Positions 39,824 through 50,155 are shown, counted from the stretch's first letter. The stretch: DNA of 62,263 bases from Paracoccaceae bacterium (GCA_026710155.1 JAPORQ010000024.1:1-62263), one strand, 5' to 3'. Notes: a model not told the origin generated them from the letters alone. Numbers and translations: made by a program.

Positions 39824-40570
39824 TTATCGCTTTCGAACAATGGGGATTTTAACCGGTCGATTATCACTTGTTTTCTCTGGATTAGGAGGTTTGCCGTCGG
39901 TTACATGCCAAAACTTGGTTCCTCCCAATCTAATCCAGAGTGGAAAAATTAGTAACAGTCCACAGAAAAAACCTCCCAAATGGGCAAATGTTGCGACATT
40001 GCTCGTCAAAAAGGAACCTGTATACACATCCCATAGTTCCAGTAAAACCCAGACACCAAATGCAAACCATGCGCTAAGGGGAAGTACCCAGAAAAAAATG
40101 ATTATCCAAATGAGAAAATCAATTTTGGCCTTGGGGAATAAAAGAAAGTAACCTCCAACCACCCCACTGATTGCACCTGATGCCCCGATAACCGGGTTAT
40201 GCAAACCACCAAATAGTATACAGGAAAATATATGTATCATGCCGGCACCAATCATGCATAAAAGATAGAATCCCAGATAGCGGAAATGACCCAGCCTGTC
40301 CTCCAGGTTATCACCAAAAAGATACAGGAAGAGCATATTGAAAAACAGATGCTTGAGGTCGGCATGCAGAAATCCAGATGTGATCAATGTTTCAAATCTG
40401 CTGAGATTTATGACTTCGATGGGATAAAGTGCAAAAACAAGGGCAATATCCAGATTCTCCTGTCCGCCATGGGAAGCGAATACAATTATATTCAAGGCAA
40501 TGAGTGAGTAATTTATGTAAGGAACCTTTCTGGAGGGGTTATGGTCCCTAAATGGCAAGGCTAGAAACAT
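39824..40570 (-). CDS. Rhomboid-family intramembrane serine protease
   Basis: This 248-residue protein has six to seven membrane helices and cuts substrates within the membrane. The catalytic serine lies in VIGASGAISGVVGGYF (residues ~130-145) and the paired histidine in FAHLGGFFCGLL near residue 200. HADLKHLFFNMLFLYLFGD is the conserved loop 1/helix 2 region. A soluble basic tail of about 30 residues follows the last helix. Substrates are unknown. Confidence 0.9.
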   Translation of the reverse strand: MFLALPFRDHNPSRKVPYINYSLIALNIIVFASHGGQENLDIALVFALYPIEVINLSRFETLITSGFLHADLKHLFFNMLFLYLFGDNLEDRLGHFRYLGFYLLCMIGAGMIHIFSCILFGGLHNPVIGASGAISGVVGGYFLLFPKAKIDFLIWIIIFFWVLPLSAWFAFGVWVLLELWDVYTGSFLTSNVATFAHLGGFFCGLLLIFPLWIRLGGTKFWHVTDGKPPNPEKTSDNRPVKIPIVRKR

Positions 40571-40690
40571 TCTGTAATCGAGTTAAATGATAAATTTCTA
40601 AAAGTCATGATGGAATTAATATGTATAGCCGTTTAATGGATGATGATATCAATTACTTGAATAGGTAAAAAGAAAAAAGGGTGTGAATAT

Positions 40691-41056
40691 ATGAGTTTCC
40701 TGAAATCAATTGAGGTTTGCTTTGTAAATTATTTTACCTTCTCTGGACGAGCCTCGAAAAGAGAGTATTGGTGGTTTGCCTTGTTTTCATTTGTCCTGGC
40801 AGCAATTGGCAATGAAACCGGAATAGGTCTCATTTTTATAATTCCCCAGTTGGCTGCGGGAAGTCGTAGACTTCACGACACCGGAAAAAGTGGATGGTGG
40901 CAATTGATTTTGCTTATACCACTGATTGGTTGGATAATATTGATTATCCTGCTTCTTGCCGATTCGGAGGATGGTTCAAACAATTATGGACCTCCCCTGA
41001 ATCAAGAAGGTGAGGTTGTTGATGAAAATGGTATATCAGAAGATGGTATTGCATAA
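40691..41056 (+). CDS. DUF805 membrane protein
   Basis: This 121-residue protein begins FLKSIEVCFVNYFTFSGRAS followed by REYWWFALF, then SRRLHDTGKSGWWQLI and a final NYGPPLN, the signature of DUF805. It has about three membrane segments. The acidic tail is short. Function unknown. Confidence 0.87.
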   Translation: MSFLKSIEVCFVNYFTFSGRASKREYWWFALFSFVLAAIGNETGIGLIFIIPQLAAGSRRLHDTGKSGWWQLILLIPLIGWIILIILLLADSEDGSNNYGPPLNQEGEVVDENGISEDGIA

Positions 41057-41092
41057 TTTCGCCTTAATGAACATGAAAACTGCTTTCAACAG

Positions 41093-42016
41093 CTAGGAAA
41101 AATCCGTTATTTCAGCAGCGAGATACGATTGCAGCCTGTTGTGAAAATATTGTATTTCTGGACGGAATTGGTCATTCCTCCTGCACCATATTACGATGTC
41201 CCGTCTTGGTAGTTCCATGCTTACCCTGACCAGATGTGTATTTTTCAAAATGGGGGATAGTTGACCAAGTTTTTGAGGCATTATGCACAGGGTTTTGGTT
41301 CGCTGAAGGATTTCGGAGGCCATCAGGATATCTCCTGTGAAGTTGATTTTTGCAGTAATGCCTTTCAAACCTATGTTGGCAAAGATTTCCTTGCTAGATC
41401 CAAAGATGCCAGACAAGGCACCGATGGCGATCCATTCCTGACCTTGCAGTTCTAAGGGTACAACCTTTTCACCTGACTTGCCGATATTGTTTTCAGGTCC
41501 GGCAAAAATTGCCAGTTGATCCTCAAAAATCTTGTGCTGGACAAGATCATCCTGAAAATGATTGATTTGCTCGGGAGCAAGTACGATGTCCAGATTATCC
41601 TCGTTCAATTGATCGATTAACCACGAGGCAGTGGCTGAAACCACCCGCATGGCGTATTTGGTTTTTTCGTTGAGCATACATGAAAAAAATCCACCCATGA
41701 AGGATGCGGCAAGCATTGGCCCAACCCCCAAGCGCACTTCCCGGTGCAGACCAGTGCGCCAAAGATCAACGGCATTTTCCGCATCAACACGAAAAGCTGC
41801 AATATTGCGGCCCGCTTCCGCTAGGCGCAAACCTATTCCAATGGGCCTTACCCCATAACGTTTCCGCTCAAGCACACGGCTCCCGACCTGCGATTCAATT
41901 ACCTGAACTGCCCGGCTGAGAGTCGGTTGGGTGACATTGAGTTTCTGTGCTGCATGGCTGAATGATCCCAGATCAACGATCTCGGAAAGCCAGTAAAGAT
42001 GTTTGGGATCAAGCAT
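41093..42016 (-). CDS. LysR-family transcriptional regulator
   Basis: This 307-residue regulator has an N-terminal helix-turn-helix (LGSFSHAAQKLNVTQPTLSR, residues ~14-33) and a C-terminal periplasmic-binding-like effector domain. I chose the ATG at 42014-42016; a longer frame adds 36 residues unlike the family. It is divergent from the TAXI-TRAP/sulfatase operon, separated by 108 bases, so it most likely controls that operon from the shared intergenic region. Confidence 0.9.
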   Translation of the reverse strand: MLDPKHLYWLSEIVDLGSFSHAAQKLNVTQPTLSRAVQVIESQVGSRVLERKRYGVRPIGIGLRLAEAGRNIAAFRVDAENAVDLWRTGLHREVRLGVGPMLAASFMGGFFSCMLNEKTKYAMRVVSATASWLIDQLNEDNLDIVLAPEQINHFQDDLVQHKIFEDQLAIFAGPENNIGKSGEKVVPLELQGQEWIAIGALSGIFGSSKEIFANIGLKGITAKINFTGDILMASEILQRTKTLCIMPQKLGQLSPILKNTHLVRVSMELPRRDIVIWCRRNDQFRPEIQYFHNRLQSYLAAEITDFS

Positions 42017-42124
42017 AGTTTTGAGGTATGCGTAAATGTATGGGAAAGTCAATAAAATAATTTTACATATGGATGAAGATATGAAAAAGTGACCAGATTT
42101 ACGATCCAAACGGGGAGAAACCAA

Positions 42125-43132
42125 ATGAAAAAGTTCATTGCCATTTTGGCCGGGGTATTTTTTGCCCTGATTTCCACCATGCCAACCTCGGCAGAAACAT
42201 TGAAAGCTGAAGGAGGTTCAGCCGCCGGCTTAAGTGCCTTGGTACCGCAACTTCTTTCAAAGTATGCAGCCGGTCAGCACGAAATCAGGGTAAATGTTGA
42301 TCAAACACTAACACGTTCAGCACTTAAGGTTGCAACTGGTGCGATTGACCTTGCTAGTACTCCGGCCGGAGCTTTTGCCCGTATGGAAAAGGGTGTCGGT
42401 CCCTACAAGCAACTGGGAGAAGAGGCAATTGAAGCCTCGAAGAATGTCCGTTCACTGTTTGCATTTCTTGGTGGTCATGTCCACGTAATTACGGCCGAAG
42501 ACAGTGGTATAAATACTTGGGATGATATTCGAGGCAAAAGGGTTTTCGTGGGTCCTCCAGCGGGTTCCTTCTCGGCCCAGACAATTGGATTGATTAAAAC
42601 CATAACCGGGATGGAGGCAAACGAGGACTATGAAGCCATCAAATTGGCTTGGGGTGCAGCGAATCAGGCATTTGAAGATGGCAAATTTGACGTATTCATG
42701 CGCTCAGGCACGATGGGTTCGGCAGCGGTTGATCAATTCGGCTCGGCAAAGAAGTTTCGCATCCTGGGTATTCCCAATGATATAATTGGTACTTCTGCCT
42801 GGAAAAAATATCTCAGCACACCCGGGTATGCGGCCGATGTACTTCCTTCAGGAACATACTCAAATCAGGTCAATAATGATCAGGATTTGCTTGCTTCTGC
42901 CTATGTCATGTTCGTAAGTGTACATAAGGACATGAGTGATGATATTGCCTATGAACTCACCAAGGCAATGTTTGAAAACCTTGATGATGCACACTCTGTG
43001 AATGCCGGATTAACACCCCTGACCCTGGAAAATGCTTTTGTATCACTGGGTGCACCCCTGCATCCCGGGGCAATTCGCTATTATGAGGAAGTTGGTGTTG
43101 CAATTCCCGAAGGTTTGCATGCATCTCAATAA
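42125..43132 (+). CDS. TAXI-family TRAP transporter solute-binding protein
   Basis: This 335-residue protein has a signal peptide (MKKFIAILAGVFFALIS, ending TSAE) and a TAXI-type binding fold. It shows LKAEGGSAAGLSALVPQL, KVATGAIDLASTPAGAFA, the SAQTIGLIKTI segment and a terminal HPGAIRYYEEVGV, which is characteristic of the family. I chose the ATG at 42125-42127, preceded by GGGGAGAAACC. It feeds the fused permease encoded 58 bases downstream. Confidence 0.87.
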   Translation: MKKFIAILAGVFFALISTMPTSAETLKAEGGSAAGLSALVPQLLSKYAAGQHEIRVNVDQTLTRSALKVATGAIDLASTPAGAFARMEKGVGPYKQLGEEAIEASKNVRSLFAFLGGHVHVITAEDSGINTWDDIRGKRVFVGPPAGSFSAQTIGLIKTITGMEANEDYEAIKLAWGAANQAFEDGKFDVFMRSGTMGSAAVDQFGSAKKFRILGIPNDIIGTSAWKKYLSTPGYAADVLPSGTYSNQVNNDQDLLASAYVMFVSVHKDMSDDIAYELTKAMFENLDDAHSVNAGLTPLTLENAFVSLGAPLHPGAIRYYEEVGVAIPEGLHASQ

Positions 43133-43190
43133 TAAAGGATCAAAGGGCACTCCTTCATTACATTGAAATCGAACAAGGGTAGCAGGCAAG

Positions 43191-45122
43191 TTGACTTCAG
43201 CACATGATCATTCTCTTTCATTGAAGCAACCTGTCCTGCTGATCATTGGTTTTATCTTTGCTTTACTCGGGTATCTTAATGCTGTACCTGATTTCAAATG
43301 GCTACCTTCAATAGGCGTTATTCGTGCCGTAGACCTGCATCCAACCGTGCTTGCTGCAGGATTGGGCATTTCCTTTCTTTTCGTTTCTCGGTTCACCCGC
43401 CGGCCTTCGGATATTGTTATTACATGCCTTAATGCCCTTCTGGTAATTGTCGGATTCTATGCCTTATGGTCTTTCAACGTAGAGGTTACCGTAGTGGAAG
43501 AGATTGGGCTCTTTTTCTTTGACGAATTCCATGCATGGATGACCATTATTGCCTGTGTCATCATTCTATATTTCTGCTGGCGAATATGGGGCATTCCACT
43601 AGCGACAGTAGGTGGTTTGGCCATGCTCTACTTCTTTTTCGGCGAACATTTACCGGGTATTTTTGGTCACGCTGGCATGGATTTCACCCAGGATACACCT
43701 GCCGAGCTATGGTACAACACCGGTGATGGTGTGATGGGCAATATTCTTGCCATTCTGATCAATACGGTTTTTCCATTTATTATCATGGGTGCCGTACTTG
43801 AGGGAACTGGTGGCGGAGGATCAATGATAAAGCTGAGTGTACATGCAATGAGTCGCTTTAGGGGAGGACCAGCACATGCCGCAATATTGGCATCATCACT
43901 TTTTGGTACGATTTCAGGTTCGGCAGTATCCAATGTGGTTGGTACTGGTGTCATAACCATACCAATGATAAAAAGGCGGGGGTTTCGTCCTGCCTTTGCC
44001 GGAGGGGTTGAGGCAACTGCATCTACCGGTGGCCAAATCATGCCTCCAATCATGGGGGCGGCAGCATTGGTGATGGCGGATTTTATATCCGTGGATTATC
44101 TGGTCATCATTATTGCCGCTATTGTACCTGCACTTGCCTATTATGCATCCCTGTTTACAACGGTTATTTTCGAATCCCGTTCCCTAGGTGTCAAAACCAG
44201 GAAGGATGAGAAAATCGAACCCATTAAGATGCAGGATTGGATTAACCTGATTCTGGTCGTTGTGCCAATTTCGATTGTGGTAATTGCCTTGATAGCAGGT
44301 TTTTCGGCAGCCGGCTCTGCCATGATAGCACTGACCTGTCTTTTGATGTTGAGTTTTTTGAATCCGGAAATGCGGAAGCAACCCATGAAAGTAGTCAAAA
44401 GCTTTGCCAAGGGGGGTATTACTTTCGGTCGGTTATTGATGGCTATAAGTACTGTTGGAATTATCATTGCGGTGCTGGGTGCCACCGGACTGCCCTTGGA
44501 ATTTGCGAAGGTCATCAACAGCAGTGCAGTCAATAATCTGCTGATCGCCCTGATTTTTGCCAGCCTGGCGGCCTTGGTTCTCGGGATGGGCATGCCCACA
44601 CTTCCAGCCTATCTGACAATTGTCATTATTCTGGGGCCTTCCTTGACCAGTCTAGGGCTCAGTGACCTGACTGCACACTTCTTTGTATTTTATTTTGGAG
44701 TAGCTTCAGCCATCACTCCTCCTGTGGCGATGGCGGCATTTGCAGCGGCATCCATCTCGGGTGGAGGTCCTATTGGAACGGCAGTTCAGGCCACTCGTAT
44801 TGGTATAGTCATTTTTGCGGTGCCTTTCCTCTTTGCCTTCAATCCGGTCATGCTTATTGTGCCAGAGGCCGGTGGAGAATGGAGTCTATCTGCCTTCCTC
44901 TACCTAATCGTTCGACTTGGCGCACTGATTTACATGCTGGCTACGGCAACGAGTAGATTTGACCACAGCAGGATACAAATTTGGGAGGCGGTATTACGAA
45001 TCATTGCCGGACTGGTACTTATCCACCCAGACATCCTGGTCAGTGGTTCAGCACTCATTGTCTCCGCAGGACTTGTTATCGCTCATCATTTCATTCATGC
45101 ACGTCTCCAAAGAACCACATGA
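43191..45122 (+). CDS. TRAP transporter fused 4TM/12TM permease
   Basis: This 643-residue membrane protein fuses the small (DctQ-like, residues ~1-150) and large (DctM-like) TRAP subunits, the usual form for TAXI systems. Signature segments are GTISGSAVSNVVGTGVITIP, EATASTGGQIMPPIMGAAAL and LGMGMPTLPAYLTIVIILG, plus VASAITPPVAMAAFAAASIS near the end. The start is a TTG at 43191-43193; no ATG is near. Its stop overlaps the sulfatase start by four bases (ATGA), which ties uptake to substrate hydrolysis. Confidence 0.9.
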   Translation: MTSAHDHSLSLKQPVLLIIGFIFALLGYLNAVPDFKWLPSIGVIRAVDLHPTVLAAGLGISFLFVSRFTRRPSDIVITCLNALLVIVGFYALWSFNVEVTVVEEIGLFFFDEFHAWMTIIACVIILYFCWRIWGIPLATVGGLAMLYFFFGEHLPGIFGHAGMDFTQDTPAELWYNTGDGVMGNILAILINTVFPFIIMGAVLEGTGGGGSMIKLSVHAMSRFRGGPAHAAILASSLFGTISGSAVSNVVGTGVITIPMIKRRGFRPAFAGGVEATASTGGQIMPPIMGAAALVMADFISVDYLVIIIAAIVPALAYYASLFTTVIFESRSLGVKTRKDEKIEPIKMQDWINLILVVVPISIVVIALIAGFSAAGSAMIALTCLLMLSFLNPEMRKQPMKVVKSFAKGGITFGRLLMAISTVGIIIAVLGATGLPLEFAKVINSSAVNNLLIALIFASLAALVLGMGMPTLPAYLTIVIILGPSLTSLGLSDLTAHFFVFYFGVASAITPPVAMAAFAAASISGGGPIGTAVQATRIGIVIFAVPFLFAFNPVMLIVPEAGGEWSLSAFLYLIVRLGALIYMLATATSRFDHSRIQIWEAVLRIIAGLVLIHPDILVSGSALIVSAGLVIAHHFIHARLQRTT

Positions 45123-46687
45123 CCAAGCAGCCCAATATTATCTACTTCATGACGGATCAGCATCGGGCCGACTGGTTGGGATGTTCTGGTCATCCCGTGG
45201 TCAAAACACCAAATATTGACAGTCTTGCCAACAGGGGTTCAAGGTTTACCAATTTCTATGTAACAACGCCTGTCTGCATGCCCAATCGTGCAGCGATTTT
45301 TACCGGAAGATATCCCTCGGTCAACGGATTGAGACATAATGGACTGCCACTGACCGAATCGGCGATCACTTTTGTGGATTTGCTTAGAGATGCCGGTTAT
45401 CACACCGCTTCAATAGGTAAGAGTCACCTGCAGCCCTTTACCGACAGACCGGTTGGACCAGAAGGCCGTACCAATGAAATCAACCATAATTTTCCGGAAG
45501 CCTTGAAACCCAATGGTTCAATCTATGACATGGAACATCCTGGGACCTATGAGGGTGACCAATTTTACGAAGTGCCGACGCCTTATTACGGGTTTGATCA
45601 TGTTCGAATGGTTACCAATCACGGGGACACTTGCGGTGGTCATTATCTTCAATGGTTGAAAAAACAAACCGATGACTGGTTCGAAATTCGGGATAGAGCC
45701 AGTCAGTATTCCCACGATTTTGAAAACCCGCAGGCTTTTCGAACTCGTATTCCCGAAGAACTATATCCAACATCCTATATACGGGAGGAAGCAAAAAAAT
45801 ATCTGAACGGTCGAAAGGATAGCACGGACCCATTTTTTGCCTTTGTTTCCTTTCCTGATCCACACCATCCATTTACACCACCTGGCAAGTACTGGGATAT
45901 GTATGACCCTAGCGATTTCGAGGTTGATTTACCTTATGAGGCTCATCAAAACCCTCCAATTCAACTTCGTTGCTGGAAACGGTTGATGGATCAGGGAATA
46001 CATCCGGAAAATCCACAACAGGCATTTATGTCACCACATCGCCAGATCAGGGAAGCAATGGCTCTGACTGCCGGCATGATCACCATGATTGACGAGGCAA
46101 TAGGTGATATACTGGATTTGCTTGATGAGACAGGGCAATCAGATAATACAATCATTATATTCAACTCTGATCACGGCGATTACATGGGATCGTTTTCCTT
46201 GTTGCTGAAGGGCCCATTTCCTCATGTATCAGTTAACAAGGTACCGTTTATTTGGGTTGAGCCGCGACAACAAGTTCCAAAACTGATTGAAGGTCTTGCT
46301 GCTTCCATGGATATTGGATCCAGTATACTGGATCGTTGTAGGATATTACCCTTTTTCGGTATGCAGGGACTATCTTTCATGCCACAAATCCATTCAGAGG
46401 TAACTGTTAGAAATTCGGTATTGATTGAACATGAAGAAAACAAGATATATCCCGGTTTGCCAGGCAGACCAAACATTCGAAATTTGATTACCGATTCCCA
46501 TCGGTTGACAATCTACAAGGGACTTGATACCGGAGAGTTATATGATTTGAATAATGACTTCAATGAAACAACAAATCTTTGGGATGAATCTGATTGCAAA
46601 TTGTTGAAATCGGAATTGATGTTCAGGCTTAATCAAACAATGCTGGAGGCTATTGAACCAGGTCCGAGACCTTTGCGATATGCATGA
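45119..46687 (+). CDS. Type I (formylglycine) sulfatase
   Basis: This 522-residue sulfatase hydrolyses sulfate esters. The active-site motif C-x-P-x-R is present as TPVCMPNRAAIFTGRYPSV near residue 50; its cysteine needs conversion to formylglycine by a maturase not seen in this window. Metal ligands are in YFMTDQHRADWLG and NSDHGDYMG. No signal peptide is evident, so the enzyme should act in the cytoplasm on an imported substrate. Phosphonate monoester hydrolase activity is a known alternative in this superfamily. The start overlaps the TRAP permease stop. Confidence 0.9.
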   Translation: MTKQPNIIYFMTDQHRADWLGCSGHPVVKTPNIDSLANRGSRFTNFYVTTPVCMPNRAAIFTGRYPSVNGLRHNGLPLTESAITFVDLLRDAGYHTASIGKSHLQPFTDRPVGPEGRTNEINHNFPEALKPNGSIYDMEHPGTYEGDQFYEVPTPYYGFDHVRMVTNHGDTCGGHYLQWLKKQTDDWFEIRDRASQYSHDFENPQAFRTRIPEELYPTSYIREEAKKYLNGRKDSTDPFFAFVSFPDPHHPFTPPGKYWDMYDPSDFEVDLPYEAHQNPPIQLRCWKRLMDQGIHPENPQQAFMSPHRQIREAMALTAGMITMIDEAIGDILDLLDETGQSDNTIIIFNSDHGDYMGSFSLLLKGPFPHVSVNKVPFIWVEPRQQVPKLIEGLAASMDIGSSILDRCRILPFFGMQGLSFMPQIHSEVTVRNSVLIEHEENKIYPGLPGRPNIRNLITDSHRLTIYKGLDTGELYDLNNDFNETTNLWDESDCKLLKSELMFRLNQTMLEAIEPGPRPLRYA

Positions 46688-46928
46688 ACCGGATGAAGAT
46701 TAAGAACAAAAAACATCTTTTTCAGAAATACAAGACCAACTACCAAATTCTCCAAACAATTGAGTTGTAATCAGTGGAACCCCAATGGTCAGGAATATTC
46801 CTTCCATTCACCTCAAACTAAATTATTGCCCACCTCGGAATCCCCATTTTTTCGGTAATGCTATCATAGGAACAAAGATAGGGTGATGTTAAATTCCCAA
46901 CCGATATTGCAAGAAAGTTACAATAAAC

Positions 46929-47942
46929 TCAACTTTTAACCCAATGGTTTGATAAATAGTCCTCAGCCAATTCTGCAGAATCTTGGGCAAAAAACGGAGC
47001 CAATTTCTTGGGTTCGTCTGAATCCATATGACTCCCCACCCAAGCCAGCAATGCCAATCTCCGCAGCATGACAAAACTGTCAATCAAACACTCATCATTT
47101 ATAGATAGATGTTCAATACCACGATACCCCTCCATCCACTCTTGTTCCAACTCTTTCAGATCTGCACGAGTCTCCATAAATGAAACCGAAGCGGCAAAGT
47201 CATAAAGATACCAACCAAATCCGCAATCATCAAAATCGATAAGGGTCAAGTGATCATTGTTTCTCAGGATATTGGCTAACCGCATATCCGCATGGATCAG
47301 CCCGTAATTCTGGTTGGACTGGCCGAAGGCCATTATTTTATTGCAAAGGTGTTTTTCTGTTCTGGATAGTATTGAGGAAATTTCTCCGGTAATCCCTGGC
47401 GCATCCTGCCATTTTCCCCATAATGGTTTATCCCCGATAATGGCCTCAAGATTCCAATGTTGACGAAGAAAATCACCGGGCCTTTTCCATTGTCTAGCCT
47501 GCTTGTGGAGAATGGCAGCCATTTCACCCAAAGAGCGAAATAATTCAGATTGATCATCATCCGCTTCGGGATTGCCTCCCTCAACAAATTCAAACATTAC
47601 CAGATTAACCATTCTACTAGTGTTAGGAGATTTGATATTCTGAATTCTTGCTCCATCCTTGCCCCTGAATACTGTGGGGGTGGCAATCAGGTTTCCCGAC
47701 TGGATCCGGTCTAGCCACATCAATTCACTCTCGATTTCCTGTTGAGAACGATAATCCGGTCTGTGAACCCTCAGGATTGACTGTGGAATGCAATTTGCCG
47801 TTACCAGGTATGTTAGGTTTTCCGATACATTGATCAATCTGATTTTGCTTTTTGTGGGTAAGTCCCACAACGATAGGGCAGAGTTAAGAATTGTTTCTTC
47901 AAGAAAATCAAAGGACATTCTGGATATAATACCATTTCTCAA
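46929..47942 (-). CDS. APH/choline kinase-family phosphotransferase
   Basis: This protein of about 337 residues has a kinase-like fold. The catalytic loop is NYGLIHADMRLANILRNN (residues ~212-229), followed by metal-binding LIDFDDCGFGWYLYDFA. Related enzymes phosphorylate small alcohols such as homoserine, choline or aminoglycosides. An ATG eight codons later (47918) is also possible. A single gene with no operon partner; substrate unknown. Confidence 0.82.
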   Translation of the reverse strand: MRNGIISRMSFDFLEETILNSALSLWDLPTKSKIRLINVSENLTYLVTANCIPQSILRVHRPDYRSQQEIESELMWLDRIQSGNLIATPTVFRGKDGARIQNIKSPNTSRMVNLVMFEFVEGGNPEADDDQSELFRSLGEMAAILHKQARQWKRPGDFLRQHWNLEAIIGDKPLWGKWQDAPGITGEISSILSRTEKHLCNKIMAFGQSNQNYGLIHADMRLANILRNNDHLTLIDFDDCGFGWYLYDFAASVSFMETRADLKELEQEWMEGYRGIEHLSINDECLIDSFVMLRRLALLAWVGSHMDSDEPKKLAPFFAQDSAELAEDYLSNHWVKS

Positions 47943-48243
47943 AAGTAACCATCAATAGGCATTTCCAAATTATCAGGGCTATCGCACTTGAAATCCGAGA
48001 TGTTTTTTCATGTAACAAACACCCCCATCAATGGAGTTTCAGATCCAGAATCATTGCCTTTGATGCAAAATTTTCAAAAAAATGATTGTGGAACCCTCCA
48101 TTTTCCAATCCCGATCAGGTCCATGTGAATGAAAAGACGAACAATGTCATCTTGCCAATTCCAAGTGCGATAGCCCTGCCAAATTATTCTTCCAATGTGC
48201 TTGGCTTCTACAGTATCAACATACCTTTATTAGCGACCTAAAG
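47943..48243. other. Intergenic stretch without a supported gene
   Basis: I see no gene or distinct repeat in these 300 bases. AT-rich sequence near 48070-48110 could carry the promoter for the minus-strand kinase. Confidence 0.35.
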
Positions 48244-48988
48244 ATGTTGTTTTTGAGGTGGATGCCTCGAAGATTTTTTATAATCTGCCATGAGACATTA
48301 CTTTTGAGAAATGGTATAATTGGTTCCCTGGGTTCCGACTTCTGGTGGATCAGGGTGTCACCTGAACTTGTCCCGGCGATGGCCCGTGAATTTGACTGGA
48401 ACCGCTTGGGACGGTGTATGATGATCGATATCAGGGAGGGCATTATTACCTGGATATCGCCATCCAGTTTGCATGAGATATTCGGCTTCTCCTCCGATGA
48501 AATTGTCAAGGAAGCCGGTTTGGTTTTGCAAAAGCGTGTCGGGGATGCGGGGAACCCGCTGGAAGGTTCCTGACGAGCCGGTTAATGTGGGGTTTGAGGC
48601 CGATTCCGCCTTCTATATCGGTGACTATGCCATGGCCTGGTATGCCGTCGACCGGGAGGGCAGTGAGGAAGATGTCCAGGCTTTCGGGGCAAGGACGCCG
48701 CCCGATCTCGTGGTTGAGGTGGAAGTGATGCATTTCGACGGGAAGAAATCGCACCGTCATGCCGGATTGGGAGTCTGGGAGATGTGGCGGGTTGATGCCG
48801 GGAAGGGGAGAAAACTGATTCAGGTTGAAATCCTTGATCTTCAGGATACCAAGAACCCACGACCAATGGGGGAATCCCTGATACTGGACGGCCTTGCCCT
48901 TTCGGACCTGCTGAAGGCTTCCCATTTGACCTACCGTATCCACACATCCTTTTTGGTGGATTACATGCCTGTTTCCCCATTTTCTTAA
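48244..48988 (+). pseudogene. Uma2-family nuclease, frameshifted
   Basis: The first frame (to 48573) contains MMIDIREGIITWISPSSLHE. The second frame, one base on, carries GFEADSAFYIGD and the nuclease core PPDLVVEVEVMHFDGKKSH followed by VWEMWRVDAGKGRKLIQVEI. This is the PD-(D/E)xK Uma2 family common in genomes rich in mobile genes. The break lies near 48540-48575. The N-terminal half is degraded or divergent. The 3' portion is GC-rich compared with the flanks. Confidence 0.65.
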
Positions 48989-49479
48989 AAGCATCCAGAT
49001 CCACGGTGGTCCGCACACGGTTCCACAGGGGGGGGGTCCAACGCCGGCGACTCTCCCTGAAGACTGTGAAAGCATTCAGATAGACTGAATGGCAAAAGCA
49101 GTTTTTGAACATTTATCCCGGAATTGGCAGCATGGAATGCCAATTTCCTGAACAATATTATCTATTTGCAGCCGATTAATTCCTCACTTGATGCCCAAAG
49201 AGAATACTTTCACAGCCTTCCCGGAACGATGCCATGACCATGGTGAAGTACCTGCCAGGAGGAATCGACGGGTGACGGAAAGGACGGGAGCCGGCTGGAA
49301 TCCACGTCCCGGGAAGCAGGCATGCCATTCCCTGAGCAGTCGGTGGCACCCCTTGGCAGGCACACAGGGGAGGTGGCCTGCACGGCCTTTCCCCGTTTTT
49401 TCCTTGACTTGCACGGATTCCCGTGCTATGTGACCGTAATGGAAAGGCATCCGCAAACATACATTAGGAGAACCGACTC
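48989..49479. other. GC-rich intergenic stretch with a G9 tract
   Basis: No gene is supported. A run of nine G (C9 on the minus strand) occupies 49028-49036, the same length as the two tracts in the secreted-protein genes nearby. The 3' end supplies the TTAGGAGAACC ribosome site for the gene starting at 49480. Confidence 0.45.
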
Positions 49480-50155
49480 ATGAAACGACTGTTGAATACC
49501 CCCCCCCACTTTTAATCTGATCGCCGCCCTGCTGGTAATGGCGTTCGCCGGTCCAGCAGAAGCTCAGACCATCACCGCCCCGGGGCTGGTCGGCCAGCCT
49601 GCCTGTGTAGGGCCAGGCGAGACTGACAACCCTTTAAGCGGGTCCGTTTCGAGTATAACGGCCAGTTCCACAACCCTGATCGGCGATGCCTATGACAACC
49701 TCTATAGCGCACTCAGGGCGCAGGCAGGGGATGGCGGACCGACGAGTTTTGCCATTCGATACCATGTCAGGAACGCCAGGACGAATGCTCAAGCCGCTTC
49801 TGCTAGTGCCGGGCAAATAACTTCGGGCGCTCCCAATTTAAACGGTGGTCTTTTACCGATTTCTGGTTTGTCTTCCAACACGCCCTATGTCTTTACGATC
49901 GAGACGACGGCATCGGGCTTTGGCGCGGCGAGGCCCTTGCTGAGGCGCTGCTTCATGACGGGTGGCACCTACACGCCGTCGAACGAGAGCGGCCAGCCCG
50001 GCTACGTGGCCAACACCACAAGCGGCTGCTTCTCGATCAGCCCCCGGACCTTCCAGGACATTCGCAACTGCCTGTGCGGACGGTCGCGCATCTGGACCAA
50101 CGACGCGCAAAACACCGCCCAACGGAGGACCTTGGGCTGCGCCAACGCCAACTGA
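49480..50155 (+). CDS. Phase-variable secreted six-cysteine protein, copy 1 (out of frame)
   Basis: An ATG at 49480 behind AGGAGA starts MKRLLNTPPHF and stops, because a C9 run at 49499-49507 shifts the frame. With eight C the same start would read MKRLLNTPPTFNLIAALL and then VMAFAGPAEAQ, a textbook signal peptide, straight into the long frame ending at 50155 (about 225 residues). The mature part has an ACVG motif, a fibronectin-III-like middle (GLSSNTPYVFTIETTASG) and a conserved tail RRCFMTGGTYT, TSGCFSISPRTFQDIRNCLC, LGC. Six cysteines are shared with the copy at 53761. Composition is much more GC-rich than the flanks. Function unknown; surface or secreted role inferred. Confidence 0.75.
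49499..49507 (+). repeat. C9 homopolymer (contingency tract) in secreted-protein copy 1
   Basis: Nine consecutive C sit seven codons into the gene. The present length is one base too long for the downstream frame: C8 or C11 would put the signal peptide and mature protein in frame. Confidence 0.9.

Noticed and set aside
48506-49112. Minus-strand frames across the Uma2 remnant and G9 tract
   Set aside because: They are antisense shadows of the plus-strand Uma2 coding sequence, with no ribosome site or recognisable domain.
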